Shown: positions 34,166-47,408, numbered from the stretch's first letter. The stretch: 64,000 nt of DNA from Buttiauxella gaviniae (GCF_040786275.1 NZ_JBFMVT010000002.1:3844001-3908000), one strand, 5' to 3'. Notes: a model not told the origin generated them from the sequence alone. Numbers and translations are program-made.

Positions 34166-35584
34166 ATGAAATTATTACTGACCACCCTGGCGCTGGTTGG
34201 CGGATTGATGGGATGCCATGCAGCTATGGCTGAAGATACTCTGCCCGATGGGTCTGTAAACGTTGTTTGCAGCTATTCCCACACTCTGCCGGACGATCCG
34301 ATTCTTTATCCCGGAAAACCCGGCGTTGCGATGTCTCACGATTTCTTTGGCAACACCACCGCCAATGGTAATTCAACGGGCACCAGCCTGCTGGCTAATC
34401 CAACCAGCACCTGTGAAAACGTGGCTGATGCGACATCCTATTGGGTGCCGTCGCTGCGTCTTGCGAATGGCACTATTGTGAAACCCGCATATCAGAAAAC
34501 CTACTATACCAACGAGGCTATTCCGAGTAGCAACCGCTATCCTATCAACGCTTTCCCGTCTGGCATTCAGATGCTGGCGGGTAACCATATGGGTACGGGG
34601 CCAAATCCGAACGTCTCGTTTTTGTGCACCGGCAGGGGGTATAGCAGCACAGTGCCGACGAATTGTGTCCCCGACCCGGAGAAGGGAACGCAGTTTAATA
34701 TCGGCATCAGTTTCCCTACCTGCTGGGATGGGCAAAATCTGGCTCCGATGGTGATGATGGGCGGGCCGAACAATATTGCTTATCCGAACAGCAGCGGGGC
34801 CTGTCCTGCCGGGTATCCGGTGCGCCTGCCGCATATCAGCCTGAACGTGGCTTACATGATCGGCAACGTGACGGATTTAAGCCACGCGCAGCTTTCCATG
34901 GATCCAACGCTGGATGCCCAGGGGAACGTGACTCAGCTTAACTGGGGCTCGATGTATACGGCTCACGCTGACTTTTTCAACGCCTGGAAAGCCACTGCCG
35001 CGCAGTTTATGGCGGACTACTGCCTGAACAAAGGCAGAGTCTGTAGCAAAGAAATTGCCTATAACTACTCTGAACCGACGGCGGATGCGACGGTGCGGGG
35101 CGGGGATGCTCATGCGACTAACTTTGGCAGCGACCCGACGCTGGTGGCCCAAAATGCCGGAGCAGGGTATCCGCAGTCAAATAGCTACATGCGTTTCACC
35201 ATCCCCACCGGGGCGAGTAATTTCCCGGCTAACTTTAAGCCTACCTATAAGCTGATGATGTACGGCGGCAATAGCATTAATACTAACGCTCAAATGCTCT
35301 ATTTCACCCCGGTTAGCAATACATGGGATGAGAACAGCATCACGATGGATAATGCTCCAGCCTGTAGCGGCTCATCGTCTTCACTTTATTTGGATAACGT
35401 GCAGCAATATCGCACTGTGGATGTGACTGATGCGGTGAACAATGCGCTGAAGGCGGGGCAAACCTCAATCTCCTTCTGCATGCGCGATGGCACCAATAAC
35501 AACGATGCCTTCACGTTCAGCAGTAAGGAAGGGGCGAATAAACCGGTTCTGTATGTGATCTCAGTGAATCCACTGGGGGTTTAA
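34166..35584 (+). CDS. Secreted DUF1996 protein with C-terminal DNRLRE/CBM96-like domain
   Basis: The 472-residue protein has a signal peptide (MKLLLTTLALVGGLMGCHAAMA), probably cut after AMA; a lipobox reading (LMGC) is possible but less likely. Residues about 30-270 form a DUF1996 domain, known mostly from fungal secreted proteins and some bacteria: VSFLCTGRGY, FNIGISFPTCWDGQNL and YPVRLPHISLNVAYMIGNV with several Cys. Residues about 300-470 (DATVRGGDAHATNFGSDPTLVAQ, then YKLMMYGG and VDVTDAVNNALKAGQTSISFCMRD) look like a DNRLRE/CBM96-type beta-sandwich. A glycan-related function is suggested by that fold only. A GGAG-type ribosome site (GAGGAGATAAAC) precedes the ATG, and the gene faces the S24 repressor. 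Confidence 0.8.
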   Translation: MKLLLTTLALVGGLMGCHAAMAEDTLPDGSVNVVCSYSHTLPDDPILYPGKPGVAMSHDFFGNTTANGNSTGTSLLANPTSTCENVADATSYWVPSLRLANGTIVKPAYQKTYYTNEAIPSSNRYPINAFPSGIQMLAGNHMGTGPNPNVSFLCTGRGYSSTVPTNCVPDPEKGTQFNIGISFPTCWDGQNLAPMVMMGGPNNIAYPNSSGACPAGYPVRLPHISLNVAYMIGNVTDLSHAQLSMDPTLDAQGNVTQLNWGSMYTAHADFFNAWKATAAQFMADYCLNKGRVCSKEIAYNYSEPTADATVRGGDAHATNFGSDPTLVAQNAGAGYPQSNSYMRFTIPTGASNFPANFKPTYKLMMYGGNSINTNAQMLYFTPVSNTWDENSITMDNAPACSGSSSSLYLDNVQQYRTVDVTDAVNNALKAGQTSISFCMRDGTNNNDAFTFSSKEGANKPVLYVISVNPLGV

Positions 35585-35592
35585 ACGTAAAG

Positions 35593-35626
35593 CAGGGCAG
35601 CGGCTAAGCAGGCTGCCCTGTTTTTT
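35593..35626 (+). terminator. Terminator of the DUF1996 gene
   Basis: CAGGGCAGC pairs with GCTGCCCTG around a 10-base loop and is followed by six T residues, just before the convergent cmoB stop. Confidence 0.93.
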
Positions 35627-35630
35627 CTTC

Positions 35631-37381
<1,751 letters not shown>

Positions 37382-37777
37382 TTAATGCAGCGAGAAAACC
37401 AACTCCCATGGCATATACCACAGGTTAGCCAGCACCATAAGTATCAATGAACACCAGGTCGCGCTCATACCAGAGCGACGCCAGCGGATTAAACGGTGAT
37501 GAAAACCGTAGGCATGCACCAGGCGCCCGACAATCAGCAGCAGCCCACAAATATGCACCATCCAGGTTTCGGCACCGTTCATTTCCATCAATAACAAAAG
37601 CAGTAATGCGATGGGAATATACTCCACCGCATTACCGTGAATTCGAATCGCACTCTGTAGTTCGCTAAAACCGCCGTCACCATACGAGACGCGGTACTGC
37701 AAACGCATACGAACAACATCAAACGAGAACTTAATCAGTAACAAAGCACCCAAAACGGCGTAGAGCGCGCTTACCAT
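37382..37777 (-). CDS. yecN: MAPEG-family inner membrane protein YecN
   Basis: YecN is a small integral membrane protein of the MAPEG family (glutathione-linked membrane enzymes); its reaction is not known. From the ATG at 37777 (MVSALYAVLGALLLIKFSFDV) it has 131 residues, as in E. coli, with four hydrophobic segments and the family motif ELQSAIRIHGNAVEYIPIAL. The longer frame beginning at 37807 is rejected because AAGGA lies seven bases before 37777. In E. coli torY/torZ are nearby; they are absent here. Confidence 0.93.
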   Translation of the reverse strand: MVSALYAVLGALLLIKFSFDVVRMRLQYRVSYGDGGFSELQSAIRIHGNAVEYIPIALLLLLLMEMNGAETWMVHICGLLLIVGRLVHAYGFHHRLIRWRRSGMSATWCSLILMVLANLWYMPWELVFSLH

Positions 37778-37847
37778 ACTCACATCCTTTAGAGATAGTT
37801 CCAGCACCGCCTATGATAGCAGTGCAACCTGTAAGCTGTCGCTACTC

Positions 37848-38666
37848 CTAAAATAGGGTGTCTTGTTTGGGGATAGCCGGTTCGTTACCGAGCGCCGGGA
37901 AAGCCTGTTGCAGCGCGGGCCAAAGAGTGTGGACTAAATCATAAACTTGCCCAATATCCGGCGTATGTAAAAACAGATAGGGCGTGGAGTTTTGCTCCCA
38001 TTTGGGCAATGTTTTTAACCAGGCATCAAAAAACGCCTGGTTTTGCTGCATATCGTTGCTGCCGATAAAACGCACCATGGGGTGACTGGCGGTGAGAAGG
38101 GCATGAACAGGGACTATAGGTTTTTTACGTTGGGCTTCGCGAATAGCTTCGTTGTCGGGCTTTGCGCTATGAACCGGACGGCTATCAAGAATCACGCGGT
38201 TGACGCCGCGCTCATGTAGACCGCGATTCAAGGCTTGTTCGTCCGGCCCTTTATCGAAAAATAGCGGGTGCCTGACTTCGACGCCATAGGTGAAAACTTT
38301 CGGCAAGGTATCGAGGAAACTCCAGAGCGCGGGCAAATCCGTTGGGCCAAAACTTGCCGGAAGCTGAAGCCAGTATTGCCCGATGCGATTTGCCAGGGGC
38401 GACATACGGTCGAGAAATTCCGCGGTTAAATCACCGCACTGGCGCAAAGAAGCCTGATGCGAAATCGTGGCAGGAAATTTAAAGCAGAAACGGAAATCGT
38501 CGCGGGTCATCTCGCGCCAGCGCTGCACCGTTTCCGCTTTAGGTAGCGCATAGAGCGTAGTGTTGCCTTCCACACAGTTAAAGTGGCGAGCGTAATCTTC
38601 AAGAGACGTTATGCCCAGTCGCCCCCATTTGGGGTGTGACCATTGTGGAAGGCCGACATAAATCAC
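37848..38666 (-). CDS. yecE: DUF72 family protein YecE
   Basis: YecE is a cytoplasmic TIM-barrel-like protein of the DUF72 family with unknown activity. The 272-residue sequence has the family start [18 protein letters not shown], then [24 protein letters not shown] and [11 protein letters not shown], and ends with the domain [19 protein letters not shown]. It overlaps yecD by 4 bases, so the pair forms an operon. Confidence 0.94.
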   Translation of the reverse strand: MIYVGLPQWSHPKWGRLGITSLEDYARHFNCVEGNTTLYALPKAETVQRWREMTRDDFRFCFKFPATISHQASLRQCGDLTAEFLDRMSPLANRIGQYWLQLPASFGPTDLPALWSFLDTLPKVFTYGVEVRHPLFFDKGPDEQALNRGLHERGVNRVILDSRPVHSAKPDNEAIREAQRKKPIVPVHALLTASHPMVRFIGSNDMQQNQAFFDAWLKTLPKWEQNSTPYLFLHTPDIGQVYDLVHTLWPALQQAFPALGNEPAIPKQDTLF

Positions 38667-39229
38667 AGCGCTGCGAGGACCTCTTCAGTGCTACGAACGC
38701 GGGCGATACGCGGGAAGATATTCGTCATGCTGCCCTGATGTTGGTCGCTGCTGGCGGCACTACAGGCATCTTCTGCAATCACCAGATTAAAGCCCAATTC
38801 CCAGGCGTTACGCGCGGTGGATTCCACGCCAATATTGGTAGAAATACCGCACAGCACGATGGTGTCAATGCCGCGACGGCGTAACTGGAGTTCCAAATCC
38901 GTGCCGTAAAATGCGCCCCACTGGCGTTTGGTCACTTCGATATCGCTCTCTTGTTTACCCAGTGCCTGCGGGTATAACCACCAGTTTTCAGGTAAAGCAT
39001 GCGCGCCTGCTTGCGCATCGACGGGTTGTTTCAGGGCTTCTGCAAAGTCTTTTGACCAGCCAACGCGCACCATAATCACTGGCGCATTGTTTGCGCGGAA
39101 TTTTTCAGCGAGTTTGGCTGAGCGAGCCACCACATCCTGTGCGCTGTGCGGGCCGCCCGCAAACGGCAGGATCCCTTCCTGCAAATCAATCACAACCAGC
39201 GCGGTTCGGGAAGTATTCAGTTCTAACAT
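38663..39229 (-). CDS. yecD: Isochorismatase-family hydrolase YecD
   Basis: YecD belongs to the isochorismatase-like cysteine hydrolases; its natural substrate is unknown. Starting at the ATG at 39229 ([21 protein letters not shown]), preceded by GGAG, it has 188 residues like the E. coli protein. The Asp-Lys-Cys triad is visible: Asp in VVIDLQEG, Lys in VTKRQWGAF and Cys in [15 protein letters not shown]. An in-frame ATG at 39247 is unlikely. It is co-transcribed with yecE and divergent from aspS. Confidence 0.94.
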   Translation of the reverse strand: MLELNTSRTALVVIDLQEGILPFAGGPHSAQDVVARSAKLAEKFRANNAPVIMVRVGWSKDFAEALKQPVDAQAGAHALPENWWLYPQALGKQESDIEVTKRQWGAFYGTDLELQLRRRGIDTIVLCGISTNIGVESTARNAWELGFNLVIAEDACSAASSDQHQGSMTNIFPRIARVRSTEEVLAAL

Positions 39230-39369
39230 TCGGTGACTCCGATTCAAAATGAGGTTTGCGCTTAATACCTTACGATGGAACGAGGGCGCGATCGTTTACA
39301 AATTTTGTTAATTTTTGTGAGTTTTGCCCAAACAGGCGCTTTGAAACGCGCCAGTCAGTTGTATCGGAC

Positions 39370-39398
39370 TTATCGCCGGGCATTATTTCCAGTATAAT
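39370..39398 (+). promoter_or_regulatory. Putative sigma-70 promoter of aspS
   Basis: A perfect -10 hexamer TATAAT (39393-39398) lies 17 bases after TTATCG (39370-39375), about 100 bases before the aspS start. The position and the perfect -10 support a strong housekeeping promoter. Confidence 0.6.
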
Positions 39399-39500
39399 GG
39401 CCCCCTTTTTTCATCTATTACTGACATACAAAATAGCGGCCACCATGTAGCCTGTAAGCGCAGGTCACAAACAGCGAGCGGCTAATTTAAGGGATATCTC

Positions 39501-41273
39501 ATGCGTACAGTATATTGCGGGCAGCTCAATCAATCTCATGTGGGACAACAAGTAACACTGTGTGGTTGGGTAAATCGTCGTCGTGACCTCGGTAGCCTTA
39601 TCTTTATTGATATGCGCGATCGCGAAGGCATCGTGCAGGTGTTTTTCGACCCGGATCGCCAGGACGCATTCCAGCTTGCCTCCGAACTGCGTAATGAGTT
39701 CTGCATTCAAATCACCGGCACCGTTCGTCCGCGTGATGAGAAAAATATCAACAAAGATATGGCTACCGGTGCGGTAGAGGTTTTCGCCACCGATTTAACC
39801 ATCATCAACCGTTCAGAAGCGCTGCCGCTTGACTCCAACCACGTCAACACTGAAGAAGCGCGTCTGAAATTCCGCTACCTGGATTTACGTCGCCCGGAAA
39901 TGGCAAACCGCCTGAAGACGCGTGCGAAAATCACCAGCTTCGTGCGCCGCTTTATGGACGATCACGGCTTCCTGGACATCGAAACCCCAATGCTGACCAA
40001 AGCCACGCCAGAAGGTGCGCGTGACTATCTGGTTCCAAGCCGCGTGCATAAAGGTAAATTCTACGCGCTGCCGCAGTCTCCACAGCTCTTCAAACAGCTG
40101 CTGATGATGTCCGGCTTCGATCGCTACTACCAGATCGTGAAATGCTTCCGTGATGAAGACTTGCGTGCTGACCGCCAGCCTGAATTTACCCAGATCGACG
40201 TTGAAACCTCCTTCATGACCGCACCGCAAGTGCGTGAAGTGATGGAAAAACTGGTTCGCGATCTGTGGCTGGATGTGAAAAGCGTCGATTTGGGCGATTT
40301 CCCGATCATGACCTTCGCCGAAGCCGAGCGTCGTTACGGTTCTGATAAACCAGACTTGCGTAACCCGATGGAGCTGGTTGACGTTGCCGATCTGGTAAAA
40401 GACGTTGAGTTCAAAGTGTTCTCTGGCCCGGCAAATGACGCGAAAGGTCGCGTTGCAGCGCTGCGTGTGCCAGGCGGCGCACAGTTAAGCCGTAAACAAA
40501 TTGACGAATACGGCAAGTTCATTGAGATTTACGGCGCGAAAGGGTTGGCTTATATCAAAGTCAACGAGCGCGCTAAAGGCATCGAAGGTATTACTAGCCC
40601 GGTTGCTAAGTTCCTGAATGCGGAAATCGTTGAAGCGATTCTGGCTCGCACCGGTGCGCAAGATGGCGACATGATCTTCTTCGGCGCAGACAGTAAAAAA
40701 GTGGTTGCCGATGCGCTTGGCGCACTGCGTTTGAAAATTGGTAAAGACCTGAGCATTACCGATGAAAACGCATGGGCACCGCTGTGGGTTATCGATTTCC
40801 CAATGTTTGAAGACAACGGTGAAGGCGGCCTGACCGCGATGCACCATCCGTTCACCGCACCGAAAGATATGACGCCAGAAGAGTTAGCGGCAGATCCAGA
40901 AGCGGCTGTAGCGAACGCTTACGATATGGTGATCAACGGTTACGAAGTGGGTGGCGGTTCCGTACGTATTCACAATGGTCAGATGCAGCAGACCGTGTTT
41001 GGCATTCTGGGAATTACCGAAGAAGATCAGCGTGAGAAGTTCGGCTTCCTGCTCGATGCACTGAAATACGGTACTCCTCCGCATGCGGGCCTGGCTTTTG
41101 GCCTGGACCGTCTGACCATGCTGTTGACCGGCACTGACAACATCCGTGATGTTATCGCGTTCCCGAAAACAACTGCAGCAGCGTGTCTGATGACCGAAGC
41201 GCCAAGTTTCGCGAACCCAACGGCTCTGGCTGAACTGGGTGTAGCCGTCATTAAAAAGGCTGAGAAAGAATAA
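39501..41273 (+). CDS. aspS: Aspartyl-tRNA synthetase
   Basis: This class IIb synthetase charges tRNA-Asp. The 590 residues equal the E. coli enzyme. An N-terminal OB-fold ([21 protein letters not shown]) binds the anticodon. The catalytic core has motif 2 ([18 protein letters not shown]) and motif 3 ([11 protein letters not shown]), with the bacterial GAD insertion domain between. AAGGGATATCTC precedes the ATG. It leads a run of genes aspS-nudB-yebC-ruvC with short spacing. Confidence 0.98.
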   Translation: MRTVYCGQLNQSHVGQQVTLCGWVNRRRDLGSLIFIDMRDREGIVQVFFDPDRQDAFQLASELRNEFCIQITGTVRPRDEKNINKDMATGAVEVFATDLTIINRSEALPLDSNHVNTEEARLKFRYLDLRRPEMANRLKTRAKITSFVRRFMDDHGFLDIETPMLTKATPEGARDYLVPSRVHKGKFYALPQSPQLFKQLLMMSGFDRYYQIVKCFRDEDLRADRQPEFTQIDVETSFMTAPQVREVMEKLVRDLWLDVKSVDLGDFPIMTFAEAERRYGSDKPDLRNPMELVDVADLVKDVEFKVFSGPANDAKGRVAALRVPGGAQLSRKQIDEYGKFIEIYGAKGLAYIKVNERAKGIEGITSPVAKFLNAEIVEAILARTGAQDGDMIFFGADSKKVVADALGALRLKIGKDLSITDENAWAPLWVIDFPMFEDNGEGGLTAMHHPFTAPKDMTPEELAADPEAAVANAYDMVINGYEVGGGSVRIHNGQMQQTVFGILGITEEDQREKFGFLLDALKYGTPPHAGLAFGLDRLTMLLTGTDNIRDVIAFPKTTAAACLMTEAPSFANPTALAELGVAVIKKAEKE

Positions 41274-41274
41274 C

Positions 41275-41718
41275 ATGGCCTATAAGCGTCCCGTCTCGGT
41301 GTTGGTAGTGATTTTCGCGAAGGATACCGGACGGGTGCTCATGTTACAGCGGCGCGACGATCCTGAATTCTGGCAGTCGGTTACCGGCAGCATAGAAGAG
41401 GGTGAAACCGCGCTGGAAGCCGCACAGCGTGAAGTAAAGGAAGAGGTCGATGTTGATGTTGTCTCAGAACAACTGGCCTTGAATGACTGCCAACGCTGTG
41501 TGGAGTTTGAGATTTTTACACATTTGCGTCATCGCTATGCGCCGGGCATTACGCGCAACACAGAATATTGGTTCTGTCTTGCGCTGCCAAACGAAAGGCC
41601 GATTACCATTTCGGAACATCTGGCCTGGGAGTGGACAGACGCACACGCTGCGGCTGCTATGACTAAGTCGTGGAGCAACCGGCAAGCGATTGAAGAGTTT
41701 GTAATTAACGCGGCCTGA
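41275..41718 (+). CDS. nudB: Dihydroneopterin triphosphate diphosphatase NudB
   Basis: NudB hydrolyses dihydroneopterin triphosphate, an early step of folate synthesis. The 147-residue protein carries the Nudix box GSIEEGETALEAAQREVKEEV (G-x5-E-x7-R-E-V-x-E-E). The ATG lies one base after the aspS stop. The E. coli protein is 150 residues with a slightly longer N-terminus. The rest (CVEFEIFTHLRHRYAPGITRNTEYWFCLALP) aligns without gaps. Confidence 0.95.
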   Translation: MAYKRPVSVLVVIFAKDTGRVLMLQRRDDPEFWQSVTGSIEEGETALEAAQREVKEEVDVDVVSEQLALNDCQRCVEFEIFTHLRHRYAPGITRNTEYWFCLALPNERPITISEHLAWEWTDAHAAAAMTKSWSNRQAIEEFVINAA

Positions 41719-41745
41719 GAAGGCGCGCTCTTTGAGGAAATATGT

Positions 41746-42489
41746 ATGGCAGGTCACAGTAAGTGGGCCAACACGAAACACCGCAAAGCGGCACAAGATG
41801 CCAAGCGCGGTAAAATTTTTACCAAAATCATTCGTGAGCTGGTAACCGCAGCTCGTCTGGGCGGTGGTGATGCAGGTTCTAACCCGCGTCTGCGCGCAGC
41901 GATTGATAAAGCGTTATCCAACAATATGACGCGTGACACGCTAAACCGTGCGATTGCACGTGGCGTTGGCGGTGACGAAGACGCGAACATGGAAACCATC
42001 ATTTATGAAGGTTACGGTCCTGGCGGTTCTGCGGTCATGGTTGAGTGCCTGAGCGACAACCGTAACCGTACCGTGGCGGAAGTGCGTCATGCGTTCAATA
42101 AATGTGGCGGTAACCTGGGAACTGACGGCTCTGTAGCGTACCTGTTCACCAAAAAAGGCATCATCTCCTACGCACCGGGCAAAGATGAAGATACCGTGAT
42201 GGAAGCCGCGCTTGAAGCGGGTGCTGAAGACGTCGTTTCTTACGATGACGGTGCAATCGACGTGTTCACAGCCTGGGAAGAAATGGGCGCAGTACGTGAC
42301 GCGCTGGAAGCCGCTGGCCTGAAAGCTGACGAAGCAGAAGTTTCCATGATCCCATCCACGAAAGCGGATATGGATGCGGAAACGGCACCGAAACTGATGC
42401 GCCTGATCGACATGTTGGAAGACTGTGACGACGTGCAAGAGGTTTATCACAACGGTGAGATCTCTGACGAGGTGGCGGCGACGCTGTAA
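41746..42489 (+). CDS. yebC: YebC/PmpR/TACO1-family protein
   Basis: YebC is a conserved cytoplasmic protein; members have been described as DNA-binding regulators and, more recently, as helping ribosomes pass difficult sequences. The 247 residues start [22 protein letters not shown], the family signature, and continue with [21 protein letters not shown] and [15 protein letters not shown]. The ribosome site is GAGGAAA. It sits directly before ruvC, as in E. coli. Confidence 0.97.
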   Translation: MAGHSKWANTKHRKAAQDAKRGKIFTKIIRELVTAARLGGGDAGSNPRLRAAIDKALSNNMTRDTLNRAIARGVGGDEDANMETIIYEGYGPGGSAVMVECLSDNRNRTVAEVRHAFNKCGGNLGTDGSVAYLFTKKGIISYAPGKDEDTVMEAALEAGAEDVVSYDDGAIDVFTAWEEMGAVRDALEAAGLKADEAEVSMIPSTKADMDAETAPKLMRLIDMLEDCDDVQEVYHNGEISDEVAATL

Positions 42490-42532
42490 TGGCGTTGTCT
42501 GAATCCGTCCTGCTGTTTATGAGGAACGCGTG

Positions 42533-43054
42533 ATGGCGATTATTCTCGGCATCGACCCGGGGTCACGCGTTACCGGCTATGGCGTTATTCGTCAGACCGG
42601 TCGGCAGCTAACCTATCTGGGTAGCGGCTGTATTCGTACTCAGGTGACCGACTTACCCTCGCGTTTGAAGCTTATATACGCGGGGGTGAGCGAAATTATT
42701 ACCCAGTTTCAGCCTGAATATTTTGCCATCGAATCCGTTTTTATGGCGAAGAATGCCGATTCTGCACTTAAACTCGGCCAGGCACGTGGCGCGGCGATTG
42801 TCGCGGCGGTAAACCACGACTTACCCGTGTTTGAGTATGCGGCCCGTCAGGTAAAACAGACGGTAGTTGGCATCGGGAGCGCCGAGAAAAGCCAGGTGCA
42901 ACATATGGTGCGCACCTTACTAAAACTCTCCGCAAATCCGCAGGCCGATGCGGCCGATGCGCTGGCAATAGCGATCACCCATTGCCACGTTACGCAGAAC
43001 TCAATGCAGATGAGTGACACGCGGCTTAATTTGTCGCGGGGCCGGTTAAAATAG
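42533..43054 (+). CDS. ruvC: Holliday junction resolvase RuvC
   Basis: RuvC cuts Holliday junctions symmetrically at the end of recombinational repair. The ATG at 42533 gives 173 residues as in E. coli; the GTG immediately before it is rejected. The four catalytic acidic residues are in place: Asp7 ([13 protein letters not shown]), Glu66 (FAIESVF) and Asp138/Asp141 ([13 protein letters not shown]). A terminator separates it from ruvAB, which are expressed separately under LexA in E. coli. Confidence 0.98.
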   Translation: MAIILGIDPGSRVTGYGVIRQTGRQLTYLGSGCIRTQVTDLPSRLKLIYAGVSEIITQFQPEYFAIESVFMAKNADSALKLGQARGAAIVAAVNHDLPVFEYAARQVKQTVVGIGSAEKSQVQHMVRTLLKLSANPQADAADALAIAITHCHVTQNSMQMSDTRLNLSRGRLK

Positions 43055-43063
43055 ATATAAAAT

Positions 43064-43092
43064 AAAAGGCTGGATATCTATCCAGCCTTTTT
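43064..43092 (+). terminator. Terminator between ruvC and ruvA
   Basis: AAAAGGCTGGA pairs with TCCAGCCTTTT around TATCTA and is followed by one more T residue, 9 bases after the ruvC stop. Confidence 0.9.
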
Positions 43093-43136
43093 AATATGAT
43101 AAGCAAAATTTTTTGCATAAGCTCAGGAGCAGCATT

Positions 43137-43748
43137 GTGATTGGACGACTCAGAGGCATCATCCTGGAAAAACAGCCCCCGCTGGTATTAATGGAAGTGG
43201 GTGGCGTAGGGTATGAAGTGCATATGCCGATGACCTGCTTCTATGAATTACCGGAAATCGGTAAAGAAGCGGTGGTGTTTACCCAGTTTGTGGTGCGTGA
43301 AGACGCGCAATTGCTCTACGGTTTTAACAATAAACAAGAACGTACTCTGTTCCGTGAGCTTATCAAAGTGAATGGCGTAGGCCCAAAACTGGCGCTGGCA
43401 ATCCTTTCCGGCATGTCGGCACAGCAGTTTGTGAATGCCGTCGAGCGTGAAGAAATTGGCTCGTTGGTCAAACTACCTGGGGTCGGTAAAAAAACCGCAG
43501 AGCGCTTAATTGTCGAAATGAAAGACCGCTTTAAAGGCATGCATGGCGATCTGTTTACGCCGGCAGCTGACTTGGTCCTTACCGCGCCAGACAGCGGAGC
43601 AACGGATGACGCAGAAGCGGAAGCGGTTGCCGCGCTGGTATCTCTGGGCTATAAACCACAAGAAGCCAGCCGCATGATCAGTAAAGTCGGCCGAGCCGGT
43701 GCCGATTGTGAAACTCTGATTCGTGAAGCATTACGCGCTGCACTTTGA
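43137..43748 (+). CDS. ruvA: Holliday junction DNA helicase subunit RuvA
   Basis: RuvA binds the Holliday junction and loads the RuvB motor. The GTG at 43137 with AGGAG upstream gives 203 residues ([31 protein letters not shown]), equal to E. coli. An in-frame ATG at 43113 would add eight unconserved residues. The helix-hairpin-helix motifs [13 protein letters not shown] and [12 protein letters not shown] are present, and domain III at the C-terminus binds RuvB. No clear LexA box was found in the short gap after the ruvC terminator. Confidence 0.97.
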   Translation: MIGRLRGIILEKQPPLVLMEVGGVGYEVHMPMTCFYELPEIGKEAVVFTQFVVREDAQLLYGFNNKQERTLFRELIKVNGVGPKLALAILSGMSAQQFVNAVEREEIGSLVKLPGVGKKTAERLIVEMKDRFKGMHGDLFTPAADLVLTAPDSGATDDAEAEAVAALVSLGYKPQEASRMISKVGRAGADCETLIREALRAAL

Positions 43749-43767
43749 AGCCCCTTGAGGTAGATGA

Positions 43768-44781
<1,014 letters not shown>

Positions 44782-44793
44782 TGTCTTTTAGCT

Positions 44794-44815
44794 CCTCCCC
44801 CTGGCAAGGGGGAGG
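44794..44815. repeat. G/C-rich hairpin between convergent ruvB and znuB
   Basis: CCTCCCCC pairs with GGGGGAGG around TGGCAA and is followed by TTGGGTAAGGGTGG. There is no T-run next to the stem, so it is not a standard terminator. It looks like one copy of the short extragenic palindromic repeats found after enterobacterial genes. Confidence 0.5.
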
Positions 44816-44831
44816 TTGGGTAAGGGTGGTT

Positions 44832-45617
44832 TTAAGCCCCTTGCTTCTTCGCCATACTCAATACAAACAGTACCGCCGAACTCAGCACCACTGATGGGCC
44901 GGCTGGCGTGTCATAGAACGCGGAGAACGTCAGCCCGCCGGTGACAGAAATCATCCCAATAATCACCGCAAAACCTGCCATTTGCTCTGGCGTGCGGGCG
45001 AAGCGACGCGCGGTTGCCGCAGGGATAATCAGCAGGGAGGTGATTATCAGCGCCCCGACGAATTTCATCGCAACACCAATCGTCAATGCCGTCACCAGCA
45101 TCAGCAACATTTTCACGCGTTGCAGATTTACTCCATCAACATGGGCAAGATCCGGGCTAATGGTCATCGACAATAAATTACGCCACTGCCAGAGCAGCAC
45201 ACCGACCACAACCCCAACGCCAAGCGCGATAGAGATAATATCGGGCATCGTCACGGAGAGCAGATCGCCAAACAGATACGCCATTAAATCGACACGCACG
45301 TTGGACATTAAACTTACGACGACCAAACCCAGCGAGAGTGCGCTGTGAGCCATAATTCCGAGTAATGTATCTAATGCCAGATGTGGGCGCTTCTCAAGCC
45401 AGACCAGCCCTAATGCCAGCATTAGCGTAACGGCAATGACGGCGTAAAACGGATTAACATTAAGCAGCAAGCCGAAGGCCACGCCGAGTAAGGATGCATG
45501 GGCGAGGGTATCGCCAAAGTAGGACATCCGACGCCAGACAACAAAAGACCCTAGCGGGCCTGCGGCACATGCCAGAAGAATCCCGGCAAGCCAGCCGGGC
45601 AATAACAATTCAATCAT
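44832..45617 (-). CDS. znuB: Zinc ABC transporter permease ZnuB
   Basis: ZnuB is the membrane channel of the high-affinity zinc uptake system ZnuABC. The 261-residue protein has about eight hydrophobic segments and the family features [32 protein letters not shown] and [20 protein letters not shown]. It overlaps znuC by 4 bases and is transcribed from the Zur-controlled divergent promoter region. Confidence 0.97.
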   Translation of the reverse strand: MIELLLPGWLAGILLACAAGPLGSFVVWRRMSYFGDTLAHASLLGVAFGLLLNVNPFYAVIAVTLMLALGLVWLEKRPHLALDTLLGIMAHSALSLGLVVVSLMSNVRVDLMAYLFGDLLSVTMPDIISIALGVGVVVGVLLWQWRNLLSMTISPDLAHVDGVNLQRVKMLLMLVTALTIGVAMKFVGALIITSLLIIPAATARRFARTPEQMAGFAVIIGMISVTGGLTFSAFYDTPAGPSVVLSSAVLFVLSMAKKQGA

Positions 45618-46369
45618 GACTGGCCATTCCCTCTGCGCAACACAATGCGTCCGGTAAGATCGTGACGGTGGTTATGGTGATGACGATAAATTCCCAGTTG
45701 TTCCGCACCGCGTGCACCAAACATCGAAATGAATTCAGGATGCATTGAGACCACTTCAGGCGTGCCGGAGCAGCAAATATGGTGATTCAGGCACAACACA
45801 TCATCCGTTTTCGCCATAACCAAATGCAAGTCATGGGAAACCATTAACACCGCGCAATTAAGTTCATGGCGCAACTGGTCGATTAGGTTATACAGCGCCA
45901 GCTGGCCGTTAACATCCACGCCCTGAGTCGGTTCATCAAGAACTAACAACTGCGGCTGATTTAACAAAGCTCGCGCCAGCAGAACGCGCTGGTTTTCGCC
46001 GCCGGAAAGTTTTTGCATCGGGGCTTCAATCAGATGTGCGGCCTGAACGCGTTTTAGCGCGGGCAGAATATCGGCCTTTTTTACGCCCGGGCGCAGCCGC
46101 ATAAATCGGCTGACGGTTAATGGCAGGGTCGCATCCAGATGAAGTTTCTGCGGTACATACCCAATACGCAAATCGCGGTCCCGCTTGATAACGCCTTCGT
46201 CAGGTGCGACCAGGCCAAGTACTACGCGGACCAGCGTGGATTTTCCTGCTCCATTCGGACCCAGCAGCGTCAAAATTCGGCCAGGTTTCAGGTCGAGAGA
46301 AATATCAGACAGCACACGGCGTTGTCCGAAGGAAACAGAGATATTTTCTAGTGATACCAGATTTGTCAT
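45614..46369 (-). CDS. znuC: Zinc ABC transporter ATPase ZnuC
   Basis: ZnuC powers zinc uptake. The 251-residue protein shows Walker A ([12 protein letters not shown]), the ABC signature ([15 protein letters not shown]) and Walker B ([12 protein letters not shown]), plus a His-rich stretch near the end ([10 protein letters not shown]), which is typical of ZnuC. The start is the ATG at 46369, close to the Zur box. Confidence 0.97.
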   Translation of the reverse strand: MTNLVSLENISVSFGQRRVLSDISLDLKPGRILTLLGPNGAGKSTLVRVVLGLVAPDEGVIKRDRDLRIGYVPQKLHLDATLPLTVSRFMRLRPGVKKADILPALKRVQAAHLIEAPMQKLSGGENQRVLLARALLNQPQLLVLDEPTQGVDVNGQLALYNLIDQLRHELNCAVLMVSHDLHLVMAKTDDVLCLNHHICCSGTPEVVSMHPEFISMFGARGAEQLGIYRHHHNHRHDLTGRIVLRRGNGQS

Positions 46370-46397
46370 GACAATTTCAGGGGTTGCAGAAGTTAGC

Positions 46398-46419
46398 GGA
46401 TGTTATAATATCACACATC
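46398..46419. promoter_or_regulatory. Zur box between znuC and znuA
   Basis: The core TGTTATAATATCACA matches the known Zur operator of E. coli znu. It lies midway between the divergent znuCB and znuA genes and should repress both when zinc is plentiful. Identification rests on the motif and on the gene context. Confidence 0.85.
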
Positions 46420-46448
46420 TCATATTCATAACGATGAAAAGTCGCATT

Positions 46449-47393
46449 ATGTTACATAAAAACTCATTTCTTTGCGCAGCTTTAACAACTGCTTTTCTGG
46501 GTACCGCAGCACTCCCGGCTCAAGCCGCCGTGGTTGCCTCTATTAAGCCGTTAGGTTTTATCGCCGCAGCAATTGCAGACGGTGTTACGCCCACGGAAGT
46601 TTTGTTGCCTGATGGTGCTTCTGAGCATGATTATGCACTTCGTCCATCCGATGTAAAACGCTTACAAAGCGCGGACTTAGTCGTATGGGTTGGCCCGGAA
46701 ATGGAGGCCTTCATGCAGAAGTCGGTTAATCAATTAGCTGAGCAAAAACAAGTGCAACTGGCAGCTTTACCCGGCGTAAAACCGTTGCTTATGAAAGGTG
46801 ACGATGATGATGACCACGGGCATGAAGGTCACGAACATCATGGTGAAAACAGTGACGAAGATCATCATCATGGTGAATACAACATGCATATTTGGCTCTC
46901 ACCTGAGGTGGCGCGCCTGTCAGCGGTTGCAATCCACGATAAATTAGTGGAACTTATGCCCCAAAATAGAGCCAAACTAGACGCCAACTTGCAGACCTTC
47001 GAGTTAGGATTAGCCAACATCGACAAGCAAGTTGGTAGCGTGCTCGCGCCATTTAAAGGAAAAGGGTATTTCGTTTTTCACGACGCCTATGGCTACTTTG
47101 AAAAACACTACGGTCTTACGCCGCTTGGTCATTTTACCGTTAACCCAGAAATCCAACCCGGTGCGCAGCGTTTACATGAAATAAGAACACAGTTGGTTGA
47201 GCAAAAAGCCGTGTGCGTATTTGCTGAACCACAATTCAGGCCAGCAGTCATCAATGCTGTTGCCAGAGGTACTAACGTCCGTTCCGGAACGTTGGACCCG
47301 CTGGGAATTGAGGTCAAGCTCGGCAAAGACAGCTATATGCAGTTTTTGAGCGGGCTTGCGAACCAGTATGCGAGCTGCCTGAAAGGAGATTAG
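46449..47393 (+). CDS. znuA: Periplasmic zinc-binding protein ZnuA
   Basis: ZnuA captures zinc in the periplasm and delivers it to ZnuB. The ATG at 46449 ([18 protein letters not shown]) gives 314 residues with a signal peptide ending AQAA; ATG 46434 is a possible earlier start, and frames further upstream lie in znuC. Metal ligands are His in [21 protein letters not shown] and [14 protein letters not shown] long His/Asp loop ([20 protein letters not shown] and on) is characteristic of ZnuA and not of manganese-binding relatives. Confidence 0.96.
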   Translation: MLHKNSFLCAALTTAFLGTAALPAQAAVVASIKPLGFIAAAIADGVTPTEVLLPDGASEHDYALRPSDVKRLQSADLVVWVGPEMEAFMQKSVNQLAEQKQVQLAALPGVKPLLMKGDDDDDHGHEGHEHHGENSDEDHHHGEYNMHIWLSPEVARLSAVAIHDKLVELMPQNRAKLDANLQTFELGLANIDKQVGSVLAPFKGKGYFVFHDAYGYFEKHYGLTPLGHFTVNPEIQPGAQRLHEIRTQLVEQKAVCVFAEPQFRPAVINAVARGTNVRSGTLDPLGIEVKLGKDSYMQFLSGLANQYASCLKGD

Positions 47394-47408
47394 TGAGGAA
47401 GTGAATAC

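Noticed and set aside
34166-34240. Lipoprotein signal in the DUF1996 protein
   Set aside because: L-M-G-C has Met at -2 and is followed by a good signal peptidase I site (AMA-ED), so a soluble secreted form is more likely.
33276-35584. Prophage remnant
   Set aside because: A CI-like repressor is present, but there is no integrase, attachment repeat, replication, lysis or structural phage gene nearby.
44794-44815. Standard terminator for ruvB
   Set aside because: The stem is strong, but neither side has a T-run; it is better described as an extragenic palindromic repeat.
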